DNA from: Leptolyngbya sp. PCC 6406 | GTDB taxonomy: Bacteria; Cyanobacteriota; Cyanobacteriia; Phormidesmidales; Phormidesmidaceae | Reading direction: 5' to 3' | DNA: 64,000 nucleotides | NCBI RefSeq assembly: GCF_000332095.2 | Contig: NZ_KI913949.1 | Location: forward strand, 2,332,412-2,396,411 | Part shown: positions 1 to 7,340 of the stretch, piece after piece | Numbering within the stretch: position 1 is the first letter of the stretch | How the letters are laid out: the number at the start of each line of letters is the position of its first letter | Position numbers and translations under genes: made by a program | Notes under the pieces: model-generated | Told to the model about the DNA's origin: nothing | The model's input: only the letters and a program-made list of their open reading frames with translations | Database searches by the model: none

Positions 1-54
1 ATGATTTACTATGTGACCCTAGCGGGGATTCTAGGGCTGGTGGCGGTGCGTTAA
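1..54 (+). CDS. 3' end of an unidentified CDS (partial)
   Basis: An open frame runs from the first base to a TAA at 52-54 and encodes 17 hydrophobic residues ending LGLVAVR. It begins with ATG at base 1, but that may be an internal codon of a gene starting outside the window. The composition suggests the end of a membrane protein. I do not recognise it. It converges on the ABC transporter gene that follows on the other strand. Confidence 0.25.
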   Translation: MIYYVTLAGILGLVAVR

Positions 55-61
55 CCGCCTG

Positions 62-1951
62 TCAGGCGATGGCACGTCCGGCTTGGAGTTCTTGGATGCG
101 ATCGAGGCTGCCGATGGGGATGGCGTCGATAAGTTGACGAGTGTAGGGCTGCTGGGGTTCGCAGTAGATGCGGTCGGCAGGGCCGATTTCCTCCACTTGG
201 CCCTGGTTCATGACCATAATGCGATCGCTCATGAACTTCACTACCGCTAAGTCATGGGAAATGAAGATATAGGTGAGGTTAAACTCTTGTTGAAGTTCCT
301 TGAGCAGGTTTAGCACTTGAGCTTGGACCGATACGTCTAGGGCCGACACCGATTCGTCGCAAATGATGAATTTGGGATTGAGGGCTAGGGCACGGGCAAT
401 GCAGATGCGCTGGCGCTGCCCCCCAGAAAATTCGTGGGGGAAGCGTTTGATACAGTTGGGGTCGAGGCCCACCCGCTCTAGTAGGTAGGCGACCCGTTCC
501 CGCTGATTACGGGGATTGCGGGCGACTTTGTGGATGGTGAGGGGTTCTGCGATCGCAGCTCCAACGGACATGCGCGGATCCAGGGAACTGAAGGGATCCT
601 GGAAAATAATCTGCATTTCACGGCGAAGGTGACGCAGGGCTTTGCCCCGCAGGGTCAGGGCATCTTGCCCGTCAAACCAGACATGCCCACCCCTAGCGGA
701 TACGAGCTGGACTAGGGCGCGGGCCAGGGTGGTTTTGCCGCAGCCCGATTCCCCTACAAGACCAAAGGTTTCTCCCTGATAGATGTCGAAGGAGACATCA
801 TTCACCGCCATGACATAGCGGCGGGTATTACCAAAGATGCCTCGGATTGGGTAGCCCACCTGAAGATTTTCCACCCGCAGCAGGGGGCCGTTTTTCTCTA
901 GGGTTTGGAGGCGATCGCGGATCTCTTGAGGTGAAATCTCCTGCTCCCAAGCTGCCACCTGGTCTGGATTCTGATCCCGTTCCCGAATGGTGGGAGTTCC
1001 GGTCTTATTGGGCACTAGCTCCATAAAGTCTGCCACCGTCGGCAACTGCCGCAGCCGTTGACTGGGGAGGGGGCGGCAGGCCAGCAAACCCTTGGTGTAG
1101 GGGTGCTGGGGCTGGGCAAAAATGTCCCACACCGGCCCCGTTTCTACGATTTTTCCCTGGTACATCACGGCCACTTGGTCGGCAATCTCGGCAATGATGC
1201 CTAGGTCATGGGTAATGAAGATCATGGACATGCCTCTGCGATCGCGCAGTTCCCGCAGCAGGTCTAGGATCTGGGCCTGGACGGTAACATCCAGGGCTGT
1301 CGTGGGTTCATCCGCAATTAACAGATCAGGGTCACAGGCGATGGCCATGGCGATCATCACTCGCTGGATTTGTCCGCCAGACAGTTCGTGGGGGTAGCGA
1401 TTGAGGAGGGCTTGGTGGCGCTGATCAATGTCCTGTTTGATCTGGCTGGGTCGCCATCGGGGATTCGCTGCTGCAATCTGCTCGGTAAGCACATCATCCT
1501 GGGGCAGAAGCTGCACTTCTTGTAGACGTGCGATCGCAGATTGCCGCGCCGCCTCCGGTTCCAGATTTTGGTGCTGACGAATCGCCTCTATCAGTTGAAA
1601 TCCGCAGGTATAGACGGGGTTCAGGGAACTCATAGGTTCCTGGAAAATCATAGAAATCCGATTACCCCGAATTTGCCGCATCTGGGTCGGTGTCAGCGTG
1701 CGGAGGTCAACGGGTTCCGCCGCCGCCGGGGAAAACCAAATCTCTCCAGCGGTGACCCGTCCAGGGGGGCTGGGCACCAACCCCATCACCGCCAGGGAAG
1801 TCACCGATTTGCCCGATCCCGATTCCCCCACAATGCCTAGGGTTTGACCCCGCTGCACCTGAAATGATCCCGCTTGCACCGCCTCTACCAGGCCACCCTC
1901 GCCCTGAAACTGCACCGTCAGATGGCGAACATCCAAAATAGGAGCGGTCAT
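62..1951 (-). CDS. Oligopeptide/dipeptide-type ABC transporter, two fused ATPase domains (DppD-DppF/GsiA-like)
   Basis: Cytoplasmic ATPase that would energise import of peptides or similar small solutes through a membrane permease, which is not encoded in this window. Two complete nucleotide-binding domains lie in one chain. The first has Walker A GESGSGKS (about residues 42-49), signature LSGGQ and Walker B LLIADEP. The second has [13 protein letters not shown] and FIICDES. Each domain is followed by the short oligopeptide-family C-terminal segment ([22 protein letters not shown]). Such fusions are well known, for example E. coli GsiA/YejF. I chose ATG at 1951 ([10 protein letters not shown]) because the upstream 28 codons look non-coding and the family starts here. 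Residue count is 629. The substrate cannot be read from the ATPase. Confidence 0.9.
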   Translation of the reverse strand: MTAPILDVRHLTVQFQGEGGLVEAVQAGSFQVQRGQTLGIVGESGSGKSVTSLAVMGLVPSPPGRVTAGEIWFSPAAAEPVDLRTLTPTQMRQIRGNRISMIFQEPMSSLNPVYTCGFQLIEAIRQHQNLEPEAARQSAIARLQEVQLLPQDDVLTEQIAAANPRWRPSQIKQDIDQRHQALLNRYPHELSGGQIQRVMIAMAIACDPDLLIADEPTTALDVTVQAQILDLLRELRDRRGMSMIFITHDLGIIAEIADQVAVMYQGKIVETGPVWDIFAQPQHPYTKGLLACRPLPSQRLRQLPTVADFMELVPNKTGTPTIRERDQNPDQVAAWEQEISPQEIRDRLQTLEKNGPLLRVENLQVGYPIRGIFGNTRRYVMAVNDVSFDIYQGETFGLVGESGCGKTTLARALVQLVSARGGHVWFDGQDALTLRGKALRHLRREMQIIFQDPFSSLDPRMSVGAAIAEPLTIHKVARNPRNQRERVAYLLERVGLDPNCIKRFPHEFSGGQRQRICIARALALNPKFIICDESVSALDVSVQAQVLNLLKELQQEFNLTYIFISHDLAVVKFMSDRIMVMNQGQVEEIGPADRIYCEPQQPYTRQLIDAIPIGSLDRIQELQAGRAIA

Positions 1952-2147
1952 AGCAGTCAGCGTGCTCAGAGGATGGGCAAAACCCCCAACCGCACCCCAG
2001 CCCTCAGAACCTAATCCAGTGGCACAGCGTGGCACAGTCGAGTTAGTAACGGATCATAGCAGCGCTCCCCCAGAAAAACGGCACTGGAGGCAAATTCTCA
2101 GATAAGTGCTGTGCCGCTGCGGTTAAGCCTCCATCTGACACCTCCGT

Positions 2148-2175
2148 GAACAAGGGGCTTAAGCCCCTTGCCTGT
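2148..2175. repeat. 28-bp palindromic repeat, copy 1 (identical copy at 16101-16128)
   Basis: Contains the self-complementary core CAAGGGGCTTAAGCCCCTTG. An identical 28-base copy lies at 16101-16128. Each copy sits a few tens of bases beyond the stop codon of a minus-strand gene (hepT, sqdX), so a role in 3' end formation is possible. The rest of 1952-2196 shows nothing recognisable. Confidence 0.6.
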
Positions 2176-2196
2176 ACGTAAACCGAGTGAGGACCG

Positions 2197-2664
2197 CTAC
2201 AAGCCTTCCAGCTCAGCCATGAACCGCTGCACCGCCAGCGGCAACTCCGTGGCCAACGTCAGGGCTAACGTTAAATTACTCCGCAGTTGAGATGGGTCGA
2301 TCTCCGTTACATAGGCATGGCGCACAAAGTGCCGGAACCCCCGCAGACGATTCATCCCATCGAATAATTCCTCAGACAGCAAAGCGGGCCGAACTCCCGG
2401 CACCGGCTCACTCATCCGTAGCAACAGCGTGCGATGCCATCCTCCGCTACTGCCAACCTGGTTCTCGCAGGCCGTCGCCACCAGTTTCAAAAGATCTTCA
2501 GCCGCACAATAGAGATTATGAATTTGATAGGCAATGCTGTCCATCTGGGCTGCCCCCTCCAAGCCCAGCACCAGCCGATCCTGCAAGCGCTGATGAACCC
2601 GCGCTAACAGACGCAGTTGGGCACGGAGTTCAGCCCCTAATCCGGCAAGTTGATCGCGTTCCAT
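2197..2664 (-). CDS. hepT: HEPN-domain ribonuclease toxin, HepT-like
   Basis: Predicted toxin half of an MNT-HEPN toxin-antitoxin pair. HepT proteins are HEPN-fold RNases, neutralised when the partner MntA nucleotidyltransferase AMPylates a tyrosine. The protein is mostly helical, 155 residues from ATG at 2664. It carries the diagnostic RX4HXY motif as RHFVRHAY near the middle of its C-terminal half, giving both the catalytic Arg/His and the tyrosine target. The start at 2664 (MERDQLAG) overlaps the end of the mntA-like gene by 28 bases, which fits translational coupling. A start 39 bases upstream is also open but less family-like. Toxicity is inferred from the motif and pairing. Confidence 0.82.
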   Translation of the reverse strand: MERDQLAGLGAELRAQLRLLARVHQRLQDRLVLGLEGAAQMDSIAYQIHNLYCAAEDLLKLVATACENQVGSSGGWHRTLLLRMSEPVPGVRPALLSEELFDGMNRLRGFRHFVRHAYVTEIDPSQLRSNLTLALTLATELPLAVQRFMAELEGL

Positions 2665-2996
2665 GGCGTTCCCTGCTCCCGAATCTTCCCGGCAAAGTGG
2701 CACTGATCCAGGGGCACCACATCCACATCCCGATCCAGATGCAAAGATAGATAGCTGCTCAACCCAAAGGGATCTCCTATCCCCAAACTGTCTACCCCCA
2801 CATCCACATCAGCCGTTGCAGAAAAGCGGCCCGGTTGGGTCACCGACCCAAACACATAGCCATGGTCAATACCATAGTGCCCCCCGTGCTGGGCTAGCCA
2901 GTCCAGGGCAGCAGCCAAAACCTGTTGCCGCGATCGCTCCTGCTGCTGCCGTTGCTGGGCCAGCCTTGCATCCAAAATCGGCGTAGGAAAAGCCAT
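2637..2996 (-). CDS. mntA: MNT-type minimal nucleotidyltransferase antitoxin, MntA-like
   Basis: Predicted antitoxin that transfers AMP to the HEPN partner. The nucleotidyltransferase signature is GSVTQPGRFSATADVDVGVD (a GS followed 11 residues later by DVD), with a third acidic strand at DVDVVPLD. These supply the metal-binding aspartates of the DNA polymerase beta-like fold. The 119-residue length suits the minimal family. Its ATG directly follows the stop of the universal stress protein gene (TAG immediately before ATG), and its 3' end overlaps hepT by 28 bases. The three genes are therefore probably one transcript. Family and motif are seen directly; the AMPylation mechanism is known for relatives. 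Confidence 0.85.
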   Translation of the reverse strand: MAFPTPILDARLAQQRQQQERSRQQVLAAALDWLAQHGGHYGIDHGYVFGSVTQPGRFSATADVDVGVDSLGIGDPFGLSSYLSLHLDRDVDVVPLDQCHFAGKIREQGTPWNAINLPD

Positions 2997-3851
2997 CTAA
3001 CTGCTGATACGGGTCATCAGCACAGGGCAAGGGGTATACACCCGCACATAGTCCGAGAGCGATTCACCCACTAAGCGATCGAGATCGGGAATGCCCTTAG
3101 CGATAGAGGGGCGACGGTCAGGAGAACCGAGGATCAGCAGATCCACATTCATATCTTCCGCCAGTTGGCAAATCCGTTGCCCCGCCTTACCCTCGGGAGC
3201 TACCAGCTTGTAGGCAATGTCATAGCGACTGGCTTCAGCGGCAGCAGCGGTAAGAATAGGATCTTTGCGAGGGTCAGGATCGGTCTCATCAAAGGGACGA
3301 GCCTTGAGGTTGGAAATAGAATGCACTAGCACCAGCTCTGACCCCTTGACATCCCGTAGGAGATTGATCGCCAGCTTGAGTCCCTGCTGAGCAGAGTCAG
3401 ACTTATTCAACGCCACCAACACCCGCTTGATGGGACGAATCATATAGAGATCGTCCTTGACCAGCAGCATGGGACGGGAGGACAGTTGGAACACATACTG
3501 GCTAACGGAATTATCTAAAATCGCCCGCAGCCCCTGGAGCCCCCTAGAACCCATGATGATCAGACTGGCATCGATTTCCTCCGCCACCTGCACCACGACA
3601 TCCTTGGGTTCCCCTTCCCGCAGCATCGCGGTAACCCGAGTTGGGTCGAGGTTCAGGTTGCTGATGGCCTTGGCCAGAGTTCGCCCCCCAGCTTCCCAGC
3701 GGCTGGTCATATCCTCTGCCGAAATTTGGGAGGGCACCACATGCAGCACCGTCACAGAGGCCCGTTGAATTAGCGGGATCTCCATCAGTACCTTCATTGC
3801 GGCTTCGGTGTTCCCAATGCCAGAATCCGCCAGTAGAATTTTCTCGATCAT
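2997..3851 (-). CDS. Universal stress protein, tandem UspA domains
   Basis: Cytoplasmic UspA-superfamily protein of 284 residues with two USP domains, roughly 3-130 and 142-284. Domain 1 starts EKILLADSG and contains the nucleotide-loop region GSRGLQG...NSVS. Domain 2 starts KRVLVALNKSDSAQQ and ends CPVLMTRIS. Tandem USPs bind ATP or act as stress regulators, and their exact role is usually unknown. The gene heads a tight cluster whose stop codon abuts the start of the MNT antitoxin. A plausible ribosome site (GGAGGTC) precedes ATG 3851. About 200 bases separate it from the next gene upstream, so the promoter of the three-gene unit should lie there. Confidence 0.9.
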   Translation of the reverse strand: MIEKILLADSGIGNTEAAMKVLMEIPLIQRASVTVLHVVPSQISAEDMTSRWEAGGRTLAKAISNLNLDPTRVTAMLREGEPKDVVVQVAEEIDASLIIMGSRGLQGLRAILDNSVSQYVFQLSSRPMLLVKDDLYMIRPIKRVLVALNKSDSAQQGLKLAINLLRDVKGSELVLVHSISNLKARPFDETDPDPRKDPILTAAAAEASRYDIAYKLVAPEGKAGQRICQLAEDMNVDLLILGSPDRRPSIAKGIPDLDRLVGESLSDYVRVYTPCPVLMTRISS

Positions 3852-4047
3852 GATGACCTCCTAAGCAGACCCCTCATGGTGGGGCCGAAAAACATTAAAA
3901 AATTGAGATGTTTTGACAGAAACGGAACAATTGAATCTAGGAGATAAGCTCGAAAAGCCTTGGACTGTCAGGCACTTTACTATCCCTAGTTCATCATACG
4001 CACCGAAGATCAGCGGGGTTTAAGCGATTTCATGATTTTCAACAACA

Positions 4048-4329
4048 CTACTCAGTGCCGCGATCCGAAGGGGGAGCAGTTGGAGAGGAATCCGCTGACC
4101 CACCAGATTCAGACTTGTTTGTAGTCACAATTACGACGGAGAAGACAGCCGCAACTGGACCCGCCAGCAAGATACCCAGAATGACGCCACAGAAGGTACA
4201 AACCACAAGGGCAATCAGCCCTAGGGTCATGCGGCGCTGTTTTCTCGCCAAGAAGAACGGGACTAGACCACATAGGGCTCCAATAAGAAAGCCACCAATT
4301 AAAGCTCCGATGATAAATGCAGGATCCAT
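4048..4329 (-). CDS. Small two-helix membrane protein, unknown function
   Basis: 93 residues. Two hydrophobic segments (about 4-27 and 36-68) are separated by a basic turn (ARKQRR), followed by a polar Ser/Pro-rich tail ending PPSDRGTE. The first helix is rich in small residues (GALIGGFLIGALCG). I do not recognise a named family, and no neighbouring gene suggests a job. Codon use and GC match the surroundings, and the frame is uninterrupted. Confidence 0.6.
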   Translation of the reverse strand: MDPAFIIGALIGGFLIGALCGLVPFFLARKQRRMTLGLIALVVCTFCGVILGILLAGPVAAVFSVVIVTTNKSESGGSADSSPTAPPSDRGTE

Positions 4330-4439
4330 AGGTATTATTCCGATGGCGAAGGGTAAGGGTTGAGGCTAGGGAGGTCTCTTCTCAAGATGCCGTAGCCTGG
4401 GGTTCTAGCCTAGGGCTCCTTCATGATTCACAATCTTTA

Positions 4440-4877
4440 ATGGCCATGACCGCTGTTCCTAAGTCGGTGTTTGAGTATCCGGTCCATGTCTACCCCCACC
4501 ATACGGACTATGCTGGCATCGTCTGGCACGGCACCTATGTGGCCTGGATGGAAGAGGCCCGAGTGGCGTTCCTGCGTGCCCATGGCCTCAACTTTGCCCA
4601 CTGGGTCATTGCCGGTGTGGATCTGCCTGTGGTGGAACTGACCCTGCGCTACCGCCAATCCCTAGGCATGGGGATGGATGCTATGGTGCGGGCTTGGTTA
4701 GAGCCCCGCCGGGGGGTGCGGTTGGTGTGGCAGTATGACATTCAAAACCAGGCTACAGGGGAAACCTGTGTGCTGGGGACAGTGGTGCTGGCCCCAGTAG
4801 ATCGCCAGACCCGGCGGGTACTGCGCCGCTTGCCAGCCGAGTTTCAGCAGGATCTGGATCGCTTGTATGCCGAGTAG
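4440..4877 (+). CDS. Hotdog-fold acyl-CoA thioesterase, YbgC/4HBT family
   Basis: Predicted hydrolase of an acyl- or aroyl-CoA (or acyl carrier protein) thioester, 145 residues. The 4HBT signature is present as HHTDYAGIVWHGTYVAWMEEAR, with the catalytic-type Asp23 in TDYAG and a histidine at 30. The central helix and remaining hotdog strands follow. In cyanobacteria one such enzyme cleaves 1,4-dihydroxynaphthoyl-CoA for phylloquinone. The residues visible here do not single out that role, so the substrate is left open. ureF follows 91 bases downstream on the same strand; nothing links the two functionally. An ATG two codons in is an alternative start. Confidence 0.85.
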   Translation: MAMTAVPKSVFEYPVHVYPHHTDYAGIVWHGTYVAWMEEARVAFLRAHGLNFAHWVIAGVDLPVVELTLRYRQSLGMGMDAMVRAWLEPRRGVRLVWQYDIQNQATGETCVLGTVVLAPVDRQTRRVLRRLPAEFQQDLDRLYAE

Positions 4878-4968
4878 GTGAGGGGTGAAGGGTGAGGGGG
4901 TCAAGGGTGAGGGGTGATTTCTGCGGCATAGTAGAGTCTTCTCGCTTCGCTGGATATGGAGAACATCG

Positions 4969-5652
4969 ATGACATCTGCCGCTGCTCTGTTGCGCTTACT
5001 CCAACTTGCCAGTCCAGCTCTCCCCGTAGGAGCCTACAGCTACTCCGAGGGGGTAGAGACCCTAATTCACCAAGGTCGCATTACCAGCGGCGAGAATCTA
5101 GCCCACTGGCTGATCCAGGAACTAGAAATGGGGGCGATTCGCTTAGAGGCGGCGGTGATGGGGCGGGCTATGGTCGCTTGGCAAGAGTCAGATCTCGCTG
5201 CCCTAGAGCGCTGGAATCATTGGCTATCTGCCGTGCGGGAGACGGAGGAGCTGCGGCAGCAAAGCTGGCAAATGGGGCGCTCTCTCCTGCGGCTGTTACG
5301 GGATTTAGAGCCCGGTAGCCTTAATCCCTTACCAGATACCTTCTCTACTCAGCCCTGTAATTTTGCGATCGCATTTGGTATCGCTGCCGCCCTGTGGCAA
5401 TTGCCTATCGAAGAAACCATCTTGATATACCTACAAAGCTGGGCCGCTAACCTGATCAGCGCTGGTGTGCGCCTCGTGCCCCTGGGTCAAACAGAAGGCC
5501 AACGCCTTCTGGGCCACTTAGCAGATCCTCTGAGTAGAGCTGCTGAGAGGATCCCCACCCTGCTGGACCATGACCTGACCACCTGTAGCTGGGGGCTCAC
5601 CCTAGCCAGCATGACCCATGAAACCCAATACAGCCGCTTGTTTAGGAGTTAG
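4969..5652 (+). CDS. ureF: Urease accessory protein UreF
   Basis: Chaperone in the UreD/UreF/UreG complex that delivers nickel and CO2 to apo-urease in the cytoplasm. At 227 residues it has family length and typical features: N-terminal [21 protein letters not shown], the central [17 protein letters not shown] segment, and the C-terminal [33 protein letters not shown] at 4957-4960 lies properly before ATG 4969. No other urease gene is in the window, so in this genome the ure genes are scattered or only distantly clustered, which is common in cyanobacteria. Confidence 0.95.
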   Translation: MTSAAALLRLLQLASPALPVGAYSYSEGVETLIHQGRITSGENLAHWLIQELEMGAIRLEAAVMGRAMVAWQESDLAALERWNHWLSAVRETEELRQQSWQMGRSLLRLLRDLEPGSLNPLPDTFSTQPCNFAIAFGIAAALWQLPIEETILIYLQSWAANLISAGVRLVPLGQTEGQRLLGHLADPLSRAAERIPTLLDHDLTTCSWGLTLASMTHETQYSRLFRS

Positions 5653-5771
5653 ATTCCCTTCACGGTTAAGCCGATTGAGTCAGATGCGGCTGAGGGTGAG
5701 GTGGGGCTATAAGGCATGGAACCGATCACAGGGCATCACCTTCTGCCAAGTGACGCAGGGCTTGCCATTTC

Positions 5772-6068
5772 TCAGGCTGCTGCTTGACGTTGACTCAGCC
5801 ATCGCTGAAATGATGGTTGGCTCTCTCTTGAGGGCTGACCCAGAATCAGATTTTTGACACTGATGTCTTCATCAAGCTGATTCCAATGAATGTCTGCGCC
5901 ATGACCAATAAATCGCCAATCCTGGCGCTCTTTGGCAGACCCCTGCAACAGCCGTGGATACCACGCGATCGGCACAGAAATCGTCCGGCCATCTACAAGA
6001 TCAATGGATAAGGTGTCATCAGTGATCTCGACTGACTGAATGGTGGGAATGTCCTTTAAGTCAACCAT
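5772..6068 (-). CDS. DUF2442 family protein
   Basis: 98 residues from ATG 6068 (MVDLKDIPTIQSVEI). It shows the usual DUF2442 pattern: ITDDTLSIDLVDGRTISVPIAWYPRLL, then WRFIGHGADIHWNQLDEDISV. DUF2442 genes are usually encoded just after a DUF4160 gene in small toxin-antitoxin-like cassettes, but their biochemical role is not established. Here the frame continues upstream without a stop into the 3' end of a broken DUF4160 gene, so a TTG start at 6092 is also possible. The N-terminal extension from TTG (LEGWHDFL) is really the tail of DUF4160. Confidence 0.75.
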   Translation of the reverse strand: MVDLKDIPTIQSVEITDDTLSIDLVDGRTISVPIAWYPRLLQGSAKERQDWRFIGHGADIHWNQLDEDISVKNLILGQPSRESQPSFQRWLSQRQAAA

Positions 6069-6095
6069 TAAAAAGTCATGCCAGCCCTCCAATAA

Positions 6096-6278
6096 TTACT
6101 CTTGATTCTCTTCGACTTGCTTCTGAATAGGGTTGATTTCTTTGCGACTAAATCCCTTATTGCTGTGGAGTGGAACTGGAGTTAGCCAAAACTTGGCCTC
6201 CGCTTGGTCACGCTCAATGGGGCTCTCTAGGCTAGCCCAAACAAGATGCAGTACGGCATCTTGTTTAAGCAGTTTCAT
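6096..6278 (-). pseudogene. Truncated DUF4160 gene fused to another gene's 5' end
   Basis: A 60-codon frame. The C-terminal two thirds (AEAKFWLTPVPLHSNKGFSR, then EINPIQKQVEENQE) is recognisable DUF4160. The normal N-terminal half is missing and replaced by MKLLKQDAVLHLVWASLES. At the other end, TAA at 6096-6098 interrupts the domain. The same frame then continues LLEGWHDFL, the expected end of DUF4160, so a CAA-to-TAA change explains the stop. ATG 6278 overlaps the end of the DUF433 frame by 14 bases, the arrangement expected for a DUF5615 toxin start (MKLL...). I infer that a deletion joined a DUF5615 start to a DUF4160 tail. Confidence 0.55.
6241..6264. repeat. 9-bp inverted repeat with 6-base loop
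   Basis: ACAAGATGC and GCATCTTGT flank AGTACG inside the chimeric DUF5615/DUF4160 frame. It lies where I place the deletion junction and could mark the recombination endpoint or simply be chance. Confidence 0.35.
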
Positions 6279-6531
6279 TTGCTAAAATCGCGGCTTCAAT
6301 TTCCCTAGGATGGGCTGCGGCGTAGAGCCAAGCATTGGTCAAATCAATTGCGGTAAGGGTGGGATAATTTTGCAGGATTTCTGCATCACGACTACCCAGG
6401 TTACGGGCTTGTACCAGCACCCAGGCCGGAATGCGGGTCTTGGCGATTCGGGCCTCGCTACCGCAAATACCCGGTGTTTTTTCAATTTTAGGGATGACCC
6501 ATTCCCTGAAATCTATGGATGGAGCCTCTAT
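6265..6531 (-). pseudogene. DUF433 antitoxin-like gene lacking a normal start codon
   Basis: An 88-codon open frame with the DUF433 pattern: IEKTPGICGSEARIAKTRIP, then AWVLVQARNLG, NYPTLTAIDLTNAW and AAAHPREIEAAILANETA at the end. DUF433 proteins are usually antitoxin-like partners of DUF5615 (PIN-like) toxins. No ATG, GTG or TTG precedes the conserved part. The frame opens right after a stop with ATA (6529-6531) where ATG would be expected, so an ATG-to-ATA change has probably silenced it. It sits 20 bases after the membrane protein gene and leads into the broken DUF4160 frame. Confidence 0.6.
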
Positions 6532-6550
6532 CTAAAACTGGGAAAACTCT

Positions 6551-6985
6551 TTAGAGCCTAAAGGATTTTCGGTTTCGAGCTAGACGCTGACGATAGCGAC
6601 CCTTGGTGCGCCCGACAGAGGGGAGGGCGATGCCCACTAACCCCAGCAAGCCCACTGGAGTTCGAGTAGGGGGATGGAACGCTACCGCCTGGGGGATGGC
6701 CTCAGTGGCTTGGGTAGACTGTCGATTTTGCCGATACTCTGCCCCCGTCAAGGACAGCAGACCCGCCACTAGCAATACACTTAAGCTATTGAGGGACTTG
6801 TCAACCCCCGGCAAGTCGTAATGGGTGGAGAAGGTTTTGAAGATAAACCAGCAGAAAAAGCCCACCCCGATCAGCAAGAAAATGATATTCACCGCTGGGC
6901 TGTTGTAAAAGGTGTAGATTGCGCCCTCAGTAGCGCCATCAATCGCCCCTTCAAACTCTTCAATCGTAGAAAATGGACTGGACAT
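6551..6985 (-). CDS. Small membrane protein, unknown function
   Basis: 144 residues. After a polar N-terminus (MSSPFSTIEEFEGAIDGATE) come hydrophobic segments near 30-50 (NIIFLLIGVGFFCWFIF), 66-80 (SLSVLLVAGLLSLTG) and 111-122 (VGLLGLVGIALP), ending in a very basic tail (GRTKGRYRQRLARNRKSFRL). A strong AGGAGG lies 11 bases before ATG 6985, which supports a real gene. I recognise no family. The decayed DUF433 gene follows within 20 bases on the same strand. Confidence 0.6.
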   Translation of the reverse strand: MSSPFSTIEEFEGAIDGATEGAIYTFYNSPAVNIIFLLIGVGFFCWFIFKTFSTHYDLPGVDKSLNSLSVLLVAGLLSLTGAEYRQNRQSTQATEAIPQAVAFHPPTRTPVGLLGLVGIALPSVGRTKGRYRQRLARNRKSFRL

Positions 6986-7222
6986 AATGGGTCTATCCTC
7001 CTGGATTTTTAGTACTCTGCGGCAGAAATGATTTACCTACTTGCCAAAGCAGGAAACCTTGTGTGACAGGGAAATGTGACAGGGAATTGCCTTTGTGGCT
7101 TGTGCCCCTATGCCCTATGTCAAAGGCAGGGTCATCGCCAGCGGGCAGGCAAAGCCAACGACTTTGTTGCTACTCCGGAGACCCTATGCGAAGAGGGCAG
7201 ACTTTTGCCTTTCAGCACTAGT

Positions 7223-7340
7223 GCTTAGTCAATTAATGATTGACGGGTGACCGAAACCCTGGAGTTTAGTTGGGGTTGAATTTTGAGGGTCGAAGACCCT
7301 CAAAATTTTCCTGACGGAACACTTAGTGTATTGACTAAGC
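7223..7340. repeat. 118-bp MITE-like element ending in the amt stop codon
   Basis: Bounded by GCTTAGTCAAT (7223-7233) and its exact complement ATTGACTAAGC (7330-7340). Inside are two smaller palindromes: GTCAATTAATGATTGAC, and a hairpin at 7279-7307. The right end overlaps the last codons of amt, so the amt TAG is part of the terminal repeat. No coding capacity. The rest of 6986-7222 has no gene I can recognise. Confidence 0.5.
7279..7307. terminator. 13-bp hairpin downstream of amt
   Basis: AATTTTGAGGGTC and GACCCTCAAAATT flank a GAA loop, about 28 bases past the amt stop. There is no strong U tract on the amt strand, so it may be a weak terminator or RNA-stabilising hairpin. Confidence 0.4.
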
